A stretch of 64,000 nt of DNA, taken from positions 1 to 64,000 of the forward strand of contig CAZDEO010000024.1 of NCBI GenBank assembly GCA_964504445.1. Direction: 5' to 3'. Made by a program: the position numbers and the translations under genes. This document shows, in pieces, positions 1 through 6,932 of the stretch (within the stretch, counting starts at the first letter, position 1; every line of letters begins with the position of its first letter). This stretch comes from JACSRF01 sp964504445 (lineage in GTDB: Bacteria; Chloroflexota; Anaerolineae; Promineifilales; Promineifilaceae). The notes below the pieces were generated by a model. That model made no database searches. It was not told the DNA's origin and saw only the letters and a program-made list of their open reading frames with translations.

Positions 1-7
1 TTGTAAA

Positions 8-69
8 TGTAGCCCAGTTTGCTAAACCTGGACGATATGCAGGTTTGGTAACCTGGGTTACAGCTTTTT
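8..69 (+). terminator. Terminator-like hairpin at the left edge
   Basis: Positions 8-30 and 40-62 form an inverted repeat of 23 bp (19 of 23 identical; G-U pairing would leave one mismatch in RNA) around a 9-nt loop, followed by five T at 65-69. This reads as a rho-independent terminator for a plus-strand gene lying left of the window. It could also be an operator or a small repeat element, since no upstream gene can be seen. Confidence 0.4.
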
Positions 70-237
70 ATTCATGGTGTTGAGCTTGTGCTTATGTCGT
101 CTCTCCCGATTACATGGTTAAGCAGAACAAATTAACTGAGGCAAACTGACATTTCAGCTTGTTTCAAGGTGTTGTTCAAATAGTTAATGGGCCTATTTGT
201 TTGGTTGATGCTTTCAAAATTAATGTGGGTAACTGAT

Positions 238-990
238 CTAACCAGGAATATTGAAATAGACTACCAGACCAACACCAACCCCGACGACTAATAGCCCTGA
301 AATGATGATCCAGATTGTGTCCCAAGGTATTGGGCCATAATCGGAGGCTTCTATGGCATCTAGACGCTGCGGGCGAAGCCAGAGTATTAGAATGAATAGG
401 ACCAGAAGCAAAAGCCCTACGGTGATGAAGGTGGCGGTGTTGATGGCAAAATTGCCGATCATGGTAGTTGCGCCTTCGGAAACTAATGCTCTACTCAGAA
501 TCATAGCGGCGGTTAGTGTAAAGAGAAGGATAATTAAGGATGTGCTAACAACTGACCAGCGAGGCAGTTTGTGTTCTGGAATGGGGTCGGACTGACGGCC
601 GTCGCGCATGGCTTTGAGGCGTTCGGCTTCGCGTTGTTCCAGGGTGCTGAGTAGGGATTGGTAGCTGTCACTTTCTTTGACGGCCGTTGCTTGCTTGTTC
701 AGAAATACATTGAGGGCGGCTATGCCGACCCCAACCCCGCCAACAACGGCGACCACGATAACGGTGAGCAGCCCAAGGGCCAGGAACCCATTTACGGGTT
801 GCTCTATGAAAGGCAGGTTAACGGCCGTAACCTCAGTATTGAGCGCCCCCCCGCCACCTGCGCCCACATTGTTGATGGCTGACCTGACCAACGGCCAGGA
901 CGCCGCCAGAAAGCTGGTAACCACCAAAACCACAAAGATAATGACCCAATTTTTTACCGACTCTTTTCCGCTCAAGAGGCTTTCTCCCAT
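238..990 (-). CDS. Five-TM membrane protein of unknown function
   Basis: A 250-residue protein that I do not recognise. Hydrophobic segments lie at about residues 15-33, 66-92, 146-168, 182-205 and 224-247, so an inner-membrane protein is likely. A charged, helical stretch at residues 95-140 (including LLSTLEQREAERLKAMRDG) should form a soluble loop between TM2 and TM3, probably cytoplasmic. A glycine run (GAGGGG) sits between TM1 and TM2. It is divergent from the BTAD regulator and separated from it by about 290 bp. The ATG at 990 has no good Shine-Dalgarno sequence, so the start is uncertain. No enzymatic motif is visible. Confidence 0.7.
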   Translation of the reverse strand: MGESLLSGKESVKNWVIIFVVLVVTSFLAASWPLVRSAINNVGAGGGGALNTEVTAVNLPFIEQPVNGFLALGLLTVIVVAVVGGVGVGIAALNVFLNKQATAVKESDSYQSLLSTLEQREAERLKAMRDGRQSDPIPEHKLPRWSVVSTSLIILLFTLTAAMILSRALVSEGATTMIGNFAINTATFITVGLLLLVLFILILWLRPQRLDAIEASDYGPIPWDTIWIIISGLLVVGVGVGLVVYFNIPG

Positions 991-1280
991 TCTGAATGAC
1001 TATGGATCTGTTGCTGATGAACCGATTTGTGATTTTAGCACAGGAAAACTGCACTGCAAAAAGGGAGAATTGGCTGAATTTCGTTAGATGATTTGATAGA
1101 TAAGCGATTATAATTTTTGTGGCACAAAATGACTCGAAATGCTTATTGGTAAGGTTTCTAAATGTTTTGGCGCTGCTCCGAGAACATTCAACATTCTTAT
1201 TGAATGACAACTTCACAAGGATTTGCCAGCATTCTGATATACTTGTCAATTGGGTATGGGGAAGGGTAATTGAGGGCGGC

Positions 1281-2201
1281 ATGGGTATATTGAAAATCTG
1301 TTTGTTTGGCAAGTTCAGAGTGTCTGACGCGGACACGGCCGTTTCTGGTTTTGAAGCTCGCCGGGTCCAAGAACTCTTTAGCTATCTTCTTTTACAAGCT
1401 GACCGCCCCCATCCTCGCGAATCGCTGGCTTCACTTTTATGGAGCAACCAGCCCACCAGCCAATCTAAAAAATATCTGCGCCAGGCCCTGTGGCAGTTGC
1501 AAGGGGCTTTGGAGAACTGCCTGCAATCCCAACAACCTTTCCTCCTGACGGATGCGGAGTGGATACAAATTGACCCCGCCCAAGTAATTCACCTCGACAT
1601 AAACTTATTTGCGGAAGCCTATACGGCCGTGCGCGGGATCCCCGGCCGACAACTCACAAATCAGCATTACAACACCCTCGTACAAGCCATCGCCCTCTAC
1701 CAGGGCGATCTCCTCGAAGGCTGGTATCAGGATTGGTGTCTATTTCACCGTGAACGCTTCCAAAACATGTATCTGGCTATGCTCGACAAACTCATGGGCT
1801 ACTGCGAAACATTCCAGGCTTACGAAGAAGGCATCCACTATGGCACCCACATCCTTGCCATAGACACCGCCCGCGAACGCACCCACCGTCGCTTGATGCG
1901 CCTCCATTATCTTGCGGGCGATCGCACCACCGCCTTACGCCAATACCAGCGTTGTGTCAGCGCCCTCAGACAAGAACTGGGCGTAGACCCCGCCTACAGC
2001 ACCCAGGAGATTTATGAGCAAATTCGCACAGACTCCCTCATAGACATCTTCGTAAATCCTCAACAGCCTCTCCATAAATCAGCCCCCAACCTGTCTCAAA
2101 CACTCTTCCACCTACAACAGATCCAGACCCTGCTAGATAGTTTTCAATCCCAATTGCAAAGACAAATAAAATCTGTCCAAAGCATCGTTGACCAACAGTA
2201 G
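1281..2201 (+). CDS. BTAD-family (SARP-like) transcriptional regulator
   Basis: A 306-residue protein. Residues 1-95 form a winged-helix trans_reg_C-type DNA-binding domain containing the signature FEARRVQELFSYLLL and RPHPRESLASLLW; residues about 100-250 are the bacterial transcriptional activation (BTAD) helical-repeat domain with ALRQYQRCVSALRQELGVDP, as in SARP/AfsR regulators. A short C-terminal coiled-coil-like tail follows. I chose the ATG at 1281 (MGILKICLFG) because it begins the conserved domain and follows GAGG at 1272; the frame is open further upstream to 1119, but that extension is not domain-like. It sits directly upstream of the eCIS cluster in the same direction and is a candidate activator of it (inference). 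Confidence 0.85.
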   Translation: MGILKICLFGKFRVSDADTAVSGFEARRVQELFSYLLLQADRPHPRESLASLLWSNQPTSQSKKYLRQALWQLQGALENCLQSQQPFLLTDAEWIQIDPAQVIHLDINLFAEAYTAVRGIPGRQLTNQHYNTLVQAIALYQGDLLEGWYQDWCLFHRERFQNMYLAMLDKLMGYCETFQAYEEGIHYGTHILAIDTARERTHRRLMRLHYLAGDRTTALRQYQRCVSALRQELGVDPAYSTQEIYEQIRTDSLIDIFVNPQQPLHKSAPNLSQTLFHLQQIQTLLDSFQSQLQRQIKSVQSIVDQQ

Positions 2202-2438
2202 CTTTGCCCATTTCCGCGTAACCCCTCTCTAAAACCCCAGGCCAAATTACAAAGAAACCAGGCCATTCGCGGCCGTGAATGCGTTTCATGGCGGTTCCCG
2301 CATGCCTCATCCCCAATTGAGACAAACAAAAGACGCGCAAAAGACGATGGATCAGACCGGCCTTTGCTACCATTCCCACATTGGAGATCCTGGCCTAATT
2401 AGCTCTTTGCAACTTGAACATTGAATTTGGGATATGGA

Positions 2439-2669
2439 ATGGACCTACTGGAAACAAGTACCCAATCATTTGTTGTGAAAATTTGGGTAGAAGAAACGGC
2501 CGAAGAAGCGGGCGAAGTCCTCTGGCGCGGCCACATTACCCACACCCTCACTGGTGAAAGACACCACTTTGAAAATCTACAAGAAATGGTTTTTGTAATG
2601 GGCCGGTATCTTAAAGAGATAGGTATCCAACCCTTTCAAAATATTACCACCCGGCACATCTTGCCCTAG
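2439..2669 (+). CDS. Small hypothetical protein before the eCIS cluster
   Basis: A 76-residue soluble protein, MDLLETSTQSFVVKIWVEE at the N-terminus, followed by a pattern (LWRGHITHTLTGERHHFENL) suggesting a small beta-rich fold. I do not assign a function. The frame also opens with a TTG at 2421, but the ATG at 2439 gives the more natural start. It lies 237 bp after the BTAD regulator and 52 bp before the cap gene, so it may be cotranscribed with the particle genes. The stretch 2202-2438 between the regulator and this gene holds nothing I can identify. Confidence 0.55.
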   Translation: MDLLETSTQSFVVKIWVEETAEEAGEVLWRGHITHTLTGERHHFENLQEMVFVMGRYLKEIGIQPFQNITTRHILP

Positions 2670-2721
2670 CAAGTATAGTCACTGTGACCGAATTTCCCTG
2701 GGTCCCTTAACAGGTAATGAA

Positions 2722-3570
2722 ATGATTACAGATTTAGACCGCACGCTGGAGAAGCTGCTTATTGCTGAAGTGCCCATCAAAAATGGCGAAGTGGACATCA
2801 AGTTTGACCAGCCCAAACGGGAATGGAGTGCAAAGCTTTCCCGACCCACCGTAAATTTATTTCTCTACGATCTGCGCGAAAACAATGTACTGCGCCAGCA
2901 TCAGTGGGAAAGAGTCATCGCCCAAAACGGCCGTCCCCGCGACCTCCAGGCCCAGCTCAAACGGACCCCCTATCGCGTAGATTGCAGCTACATGCTCACC
3001 GTGTGGGCCGCCGACCCCCAGGACGAACACCGCCTCCTTTCCCACGTCATGCACGCCCTCTTTCGCCACCCCATTCTGCCCAAAGCCTACCTGGTAGGCG
3101 AAATGCAAGACCAACCCTTCGATCTCCAAACCCGTCTCGCCAGCCACGACCGCCTCACCAACCCCGCCGAAGTATGGGGATCCCTGGATAACGAAATTCG
3201 CCCTTCTGTTTCCTACGTCGTTACTCTGGCTATGGACCCCTGGGCCGTCGTCTCTACCCCCATCGTCCGCGTCCGCACCATGCGCACTGGGCAAACCACC
3301 ACCCTGCCCCAAACCCACGAATTGGTAGCCGAAACCACAGAGACCCGCATTTCCATTGGCGGCACCATCATGCAAGACAGCCAACCTTTGCCGCACATCA
3401 CAGTAGCCCTCAAAGATACCGGATTTGTTAGCACCACCGATGCCGACGGCCGTTTCCGCTTCCACCACCTCCTTCCTGGCGAATACACCCTCGTCGTCTG
3501 GCCTCCCCAGGGCAAACCCACCACACACCCCATCACCCTTCCCGCCGAAAACTACGACATCACCCTATAA
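2722..3570 (+). CDS. eCIS cap protein, DUF4255/Pvc16-like, with carboxypeptidase-regulatory-like C-terminus
   Basis: A 282-residue protein. Residues 1-190 match the Pvc16_N/DUF4255 family (RPTVNLFLYDLRENNVLRQ; VDCSYMLTVWA; HVMHALFRHPILP), which caps the tube-sheath terminus in Afp/PVC-type contractile injection systems and tail terminators. Residues about 205-282 add a beta-sandwich resembling the carboxypeptidase regulatory domain (PLPHITVALKDTG, DADGRFRFHHLLPGEYTL). The extra domain would be exposed at the distal end of the particle. It is the first gene of the co-directional cluster and is followed by the sheath gene. Confidence 0.88.
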   Translation: MITDLDRTLEKLLIAEVPIKNGEVDIKFDQPKREWSAKLSRPTVNLFLYDLRENNVLRQHQWERVIAQNGRPRDLQAQLKRTPYRVDCSYMLTVWAADPQDEHRLLSHVMHALFRHPILPKAYLVGEMQDQPFDLQTRLASHDRLTNPAEVWGSLDNEIRPSVSYVVTLAMDPWAVVSTPIVRVRTMRTGQTTTLPQTHELVAETTETRISIGGTIMQDSQPLPHITVALKDTGFVSTTDADGRFRFHHLLPGEYTLVVWPPQGKPTTHPITLPAENYDITL

Positions 3571-3590
3571 CATTGTGTAAGGAGACAAAC

Positions 3591-3671
3591 ATGCACCTAC
3601 AACCCTACTGCGGCAACAAGAGCCGCGACCCCCCAGCAAAGCAAAGCAAACAGCCAGCATTTTACTTATAA
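3591..3671 (+). CDS. Possible 26-residue leader peptide before the sheath gene
   Basis: A 27-codon frame begins at an ATG preceded by a perfect TAAGGAG at good spacing. The 17-nt start context at 3578-3594 is repeated with one change at 3713-3729, where the sheath gene starts. The peptide (MHLQPYCGNKSRDPPAKQSK and six more residues) has no recognisable features. It may be a translated leader, or a relic of a duplicated start region. Only the duplicated ribosome-binding site supports it. Confidence 0.25.
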   Translation: MHLQPYCGNKSRDPPAKQSKQPAFYL

Positions 3672-3725
3672 GGAATGCAGCCGGAAAAGACCGGCCTCAT
3701 TGATTCAACAAATAAGGAGAAAAAC

Positions 3726-5261
3726 ATGCCTGTATCATACGCCACCCCAGGTGTATATGTTGAAGAAGTCGATAAAGGGAGTAAACCCATAGAAGCCGCC
3801 GGTGCTTCTATGGCCGCCTTCGTCGGCATCACGGCTGAAGCCAGCTTCAAAACCGTCAATCCCGAAACAGGCGAACGCGTCCCCAGCCAATCCGCCCTCA
3901 ACAAAGCCGTTTTGGTCACCAACTGGACCCAATACCAAAACATCTTCGGCGGCTTCACCACCGGCGCGTTCTTGCCCGACGCCGTTTACGGCTACTTTAG
4001 CAACGGCGGCGGCCCCTGCTACGTCACCAGCGTCATGGCCCTCAATGAACTGGGCGCAAAAGAAGCCACAGCCGCCACCCTTACCGTACCCGCCGCCAGC
4101 GGCAAAGGCAAAACCTTCACCATCACCGCCAAAACCCCCGGCGCCGCCGGCAACGATTACAGCGTCACCATCAAAAACGACGAAAAAGGCGAAACCTTCA
4201 CCCTCACCATCGGCACCGAAACCAAAGCCGCCCTCACCATGAAAAAAGGCGACGGCTACATCGGCGACGCCGAATTTGAAGCCGTCACCATCTCCGATGT
4301 AGGCACCGCCGGCCCTGCCGACGGCACCTACCAGCTAGAAGGCGGCGGCACCACCCTGCCCACTGCTGCCGACTTCATCGGCGACGTAGCCGCCCGCACC
4401 GGACTTTCCGGCCTAGAAGCCCTCGACGACGTGCGCCTCGTTCTCTGCCCCGACCTGATGACCGGTTACGATGGCAGCAGCGCCTTCAAAGACAAAATCA
4501 AAGCCGTACAAACCGCCATGATTGCCGACTGCGAGCGCCTACGCTACCGCTTCGCTATCCTCGACACACCCCCCGGACTCAACGCCCAGCAGGCCAAAGA
4601 ATGGCGCATGTGGGTCAACTTCGACTCCTCCTACGCCGCCATGTACTACCCCTGGATTTCCGTTGCCGACCTCAGCGACAGCCCCCAAACCACCAAAATG
4701 GTGCCCCCCAGCGGCCATATGGTGGGGGTATACAACCGGGTAGATGGCAACGTAGGCTTCCACAAAGCGCCCGCCAACGAAGTTGTAGCTGGCGCCCTCG
4801 ATGTAGAGCTAAACCTCACCAAAGGGGAACAAAGCGTCCTCAACCCCATCGGCGTCAACTGCATCCGCTCCTTCCCTGGGCGCGGCATTCGCGTGTGGGG
4901 CGCCCGCACCCTCAGCAGTGATGGCTCCTGGCGCTACATCAACGTCCGCCGCCTCTTCATCGTCGTCGGCGCTTCTTTGGACGCAGGCTTGCAGTGGGTA
5001 GTCTTTGAACCTAACGACCGCACCCTGTGGGCCAAAGTGCGGCGGGACATCAACGCCTTCCTCAGTACGGTCTGGCTCAGCGGCGCACTGTTTGGGTCTA
5101 GCAAAGGCGAAGCCTTTTATGTCAAGTGCGATGATGAGCTGAACCCGCCGGAAATCCGCGACTTGGGGCAACTGATTATTGAAATTGGCATGGCCCCCGT
5201 GAAGCCGGCCGAGTTTGTCATTGTCCGCCTGAGCCAATGGGCTGGCCCCAATGCTGAATAA
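3726..5261 (+). CDS. Contractile tail sheath protein (eCIS sheath)
   Basis: A 511-residue phage tail sheath family protein; six-fold rings of it contract to drive the tube. The N-terminal handshake region is typical (TPGVYVEEVDKGSKPIEAAG, AAFVGIT), as is the C-terminal domain (INVRRLFIVVGASLDAGLQW, WLSGALFG, EIGMAPVKPAEFVI). Residues about 110-200 are a variable surface insertion rich in Thr and Gly (KGKTFTITAKTPGAAGND). ATG 3726 follows AAGGAG; the frame is open to 3675 but the shorter start has the ribosome-binding site and the conserved N-terminus. Afp and PVC clusters have three sheath genes, whereas only one is seen here. Confidence 0.95.
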   Translation: MPVSYATPGVYVEEVDKGSKPIEAAGASMAAFVGITAEASFKTVNPETGERVPSQSALNKAVLVTNWTQYQNIFGGFTTGAFLPDAVYGYFSNGGGPCYVTSVMALNELGAKEATAATLTVPAASGKGKTFTITAKTPGAAGNDYSVTIKNDEKGETFTLTIGTETKAALTMKKGDGYIGDAEFEAVTISDVGTAGPADGTYQLEGGGTTLPTAADFIGDVAARTGLSGLEALDDVRLVLCPDLMTGYDGSSAFKDKIKAVQTAMIADCERLRYRFAILDTPPGLNAQQAKEWRMWVNFDSSYAAMYYPWISVADLSDSPQTTKMVPPSGHMVGVYNRVDGNVGFHKAPANEVVAGALDVELNLTKGEQSVLNPIGVNCIRSFPGRGIRVWGARTLSSDGSWRYINVRRLFIVVGASLDAGLQWVVFEPNDRTLWAKVRRDINAFLSTVWLSGALFGSSKGEAFYVKCDDELNPPEIRDLGQLIIEIGMAPVKPAEFVIVRLSQWAGPNAE

Positions 5262-5326
5262 GGGTGGCAGCTATCTGTCGGACAGAAATTTGCTAACGGA
5301 GATTAAACCAAAGAAAGGAGCAAAAA

Positions 5327-5785
5327 ATGGCAACATCTGTTGATACCGCTCGTGAAGATCCCCTTGTTGGTTTTCATTTTGCTGTAGATTTGCAAGGGCA
5401 CGTAACCGGTTATTTTACCGAATGTTCAGGCCTGGGTTCTGAGACAGAAACCATTGAGCACAAGGTCGTTAACGAATCTGGTGTGGAAGTTGTAATGAAG
5501 GTGCCGGGCCGCCTGAAATGGGAGAACATTGTCCTGAAGCGCGGCATTACCAGCGACATGCAAATCTGGGAATGGCGCAAGATGGTTGAAAATGGCGATG
5601 TCAGCGGTGCGCGCTGCGACGGTTCCATTGTCATGTTTGACCAGACGCTGACCGAGGTGGCCCGCTGGAATTTCCAACAGGCGTGGCCGGTGAAGGTAAC
5701 CGGCCCCAGCGTGAAAGCAGACGGCAACGAAATTGGCATCGAAGAGCTGACCATTGCGCATGAGTACATTGAGCGCGTGAGTTAG
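5327..5785 (+). CDS. Tail tube protein 1 (gp19/Pvc1-like)
   Basis: A 152-residue T4 gp19-family tube protein. Diagnostic features are DPLVGFHFAVDLQGHVTGYF, TECSGLGSETE, RLKWENIVLKRGIT and WNFQQAWPVKVTGPS followed by an EELTIAHEYIE C-terminus. Hexamers of such proteins stack to form the inner tube that is propelled by sheath contraction. The ATG follows AAAGGAG. It lies 65 bp after the sheath gene, as in other contractile injection systems. A second, more divergent tube protein is encoded at 6430-6906. Confidence 0.95.
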   Translation: MATSVDTAREDPLVGFHFAVDLQGHVTGYFTECSGLGSETETIEHKVVNESGVEVVMKVPGRLKWENIVLKRGITSDMQIWEWRKMVENGDVSGARCDGSIVMFDQTLTEVARWNFQQAWPVKVTGPSVKADGNEIGIEELTIAHEYIERVS

Positions 5786-5787
5786 CG

Positions 5788-5878
5788 TGGCAAGTGGCGA
5801 GATGCGAGTGTGCGCGTGGCGAGGCCACGCCCGCACACCGCACACCCGCATACTCGCACACCTGCACATTTCTGCACT
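5788..5878. repeat. G+C-rich heptad-repeat hairpin element between tube 1 and the assembly gene
   Basis: The 93-bp spacer consists of degenerate 7-bp units (AGTGGCG, AGATGCG, AGTGTGC on the left; CCGCACA, CCGCACA, CCCGCAT, ACTCGCA on the right). The right units are reverse complements of the left ones, giving a hairpin with arms 5808-5820 and 5824-5838 and an alternative outer pairing of 5804-5814 with 5847-5857. It has the same plan as the elements at 29303 and 60399, though a different base composition. It might tune expression between tube and downstream genes. Confidence 0.55.
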
Positions 5879-6238
5879 ATGCACACGGAATTTGAGTTTA
5901 CGCTTCCCAGAGGCTTTGTGGATGAGTCGGGTCAGGTTCATCGTCACGGCCGTATGCGTTTGGCCACGGCCGTTGACGAAATAGAAGCCATCGAACACCC
6001 CAAAGTACAAGAAAAAGAATCCTATCTGCCCGTGCTATTGCTGGGGCGCGTGGTCACCCAACTGGGCACATTGCCCGCGGTGGGGCCGCGCATCATTGCC
6101 CAACTGTATGCGGCAGATTTCACCTACTTGCAAGACCTCTACCTGCGCCTAAACAGCACCGAGGCCATTCTCGTCAAGGCCGTTTGTCCCCACTGCAGCC
6201 ATGAATTTCAGTTGCAAGTAGCTCCTCTGGATGGTTAG
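5879..6238 (+). CDS. Putative tail assembly protein of the eCIS cluster
   Basis: A 119-residue protein starting MHTEFEFTLPRGFVDESG, with a central region VLLLGRVVTQLGTLPAVGPR and a C-terminal CPHCSHEF motif (a single CxxC pair). The pattern of a beta-rich N-terminus followed by a helical region with V-T-x-L-G resembles phage tail assembly chaperone families (TAC type) found between tube and adaptor genes. I infer a role in tube or baseplate assembly from this resemblance and its position. The G+C-rich heptad element immediately upstream leaves it without a clear Shine-Dalgarno sequence. Confidence 0.6.
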   Translation: MHTEFEFTLPRGFVDESGQVHRHGRMRLATAVDEIEAIEHPKVQEKESYLPVLLLGRVVTQLGTLPAVGPRIIAQLYAADFTYLQDLYLRLNSTEAILVKAVCPHCSHEFQLQVAPLDG

Positions 6239-6258
6239 GAGAATAATGAGGCCCAGCT

Positions 6259-6426
6259 ATGCCTGACAACCTTCCTGCTTCTGGCGCCATACCGGCAGAA
6301 ATTACGCCCGAACTGGTGCAAAAAATTGCGGACAAAGTGTACGCCATGTGGCGCAAAGAGTGGCAGATTGAAAATGAACGCCGCCGGGCCATGGCGCAGA
6401 AAAACGTGACCCGCAGGATAAAGTAA
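6259..6426 (+). CDS. Small eCIS cluster protein, 55 residues
   Basis: A short, helical, highly charged protein: MPDNLPASGAIPAEITPELV, then a predicted amphipathic helix with KIADKVYAMWRKEW and a basic tail ending RRIK. It fits between the assembly protein and tube 2 with 20-bp and 3-bp gaps, so it is surely translated as part of the operon. The helix motif D-x-V-Y-A-[ML]-x-R-[KR] recurs at the extreme C-terminus of the proline-rich protein at 6933-9142 (REVYAALRRRLAADW). Small proteins occupy this position in Afp/PVC clusters (Pvc6 slot), but no specific family is claimed. Confidence 0.7.
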   Translation: MPDNLPASGAIPAEITPELVQKIADKVYAMWRKEWQIENERRRAMAQKNVTRRIK

Positions 6427-6429
6427 ACC

Positions 6430-6906
6430 ATGCTCAACCAACTTTCGCGTGTTATCACCAACGCCTTTCCCTCGTTTCGCTTTGTTGTCACGGTCAATGG
6501 CGCGCCCTATGGCGTCTTTACGGAGTGCAGCCTGCCGGTCATTGATTGGGAATTTGAGCCGGTGAAAGAGGGCGGGCTGAACACCCACGTTCATACCCTT
6601 ATTGGGCGGCGCAAGGAGACCCGCTTTACGCTGAAAAATGGCGTCGGCACCAGTGCCCTGGTTTCCTGGTACATGCTGACCATGGCCGAGGAATTTACGG
6701 CTCCGGGCGCGGGGTTGCGACGTACGGTCGCCATTACCTTGCTGAATTCGCTGAAAATGCCGGTTATGACCTGGAACATCAGGGAAGCATTTCCCTTAAA
6801 ATGGACTGGGCCGCAGCTCAATACGGGTGAAAACAGCGTGGCTATTCAAACGCTGGAATTTGCCGGAGGCGAGATTGTTGTTGTGCCTGGCGCAGTTGGT
6901 CCTTAA
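6430..6906 (+). CDS. Tail tube protein 2 (gp19/Pvc5-like)
   Basis: A 158-residue second member of the gp19 tube family, more divergent than tube 1. Supporting motifs are FRFVVTVNGAPYGVFTECSL, a charged loop with TLIGRRKETRFTLKNGVGT, and MTWNIREAFPLKWTGPQLN near the C-terminus. In Afp/PVC particles a second tube paralogue forms the first ring(s) that adapt the hexameric tube to the baseplate, and this is the likely role here. It starts only 3 bp after the preceding small gene, implying translational coupling. Confidence 0.9.
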   Translation: MLNQLSRVITNAFPSFRFVVTVNGAPYGVFTECSLPVIDWEFEPVKEGGLNTHVHTLIGRRKETRFTLKNGVGTSALVSWYMLTMAEEFTAPGAGLRRTVAITLLNSLKMPVMTWNIREAFPLKWTGPQLNTGENSVAIQTLEFAGGEIVVVPGAVGP

Positions 6907-6932
6907 TATCGTCACAATCTGGCAGAAAAACG

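Noticed and set aside
1119..1280. N-terminal extension of the BTAD regulator
   Set aside because: The conserved DNA-binding domain begins at 1281 with a ribosome-binding site; the upstream part shows no domain.
2674..2689. Operator and promoter before the cap gene (TATAGT and GTCACTGTGAC)
   Set aside because: The dyad is only 5 bp per arm and no -35 box lies at a suitable distance; too weak to list as a feature.
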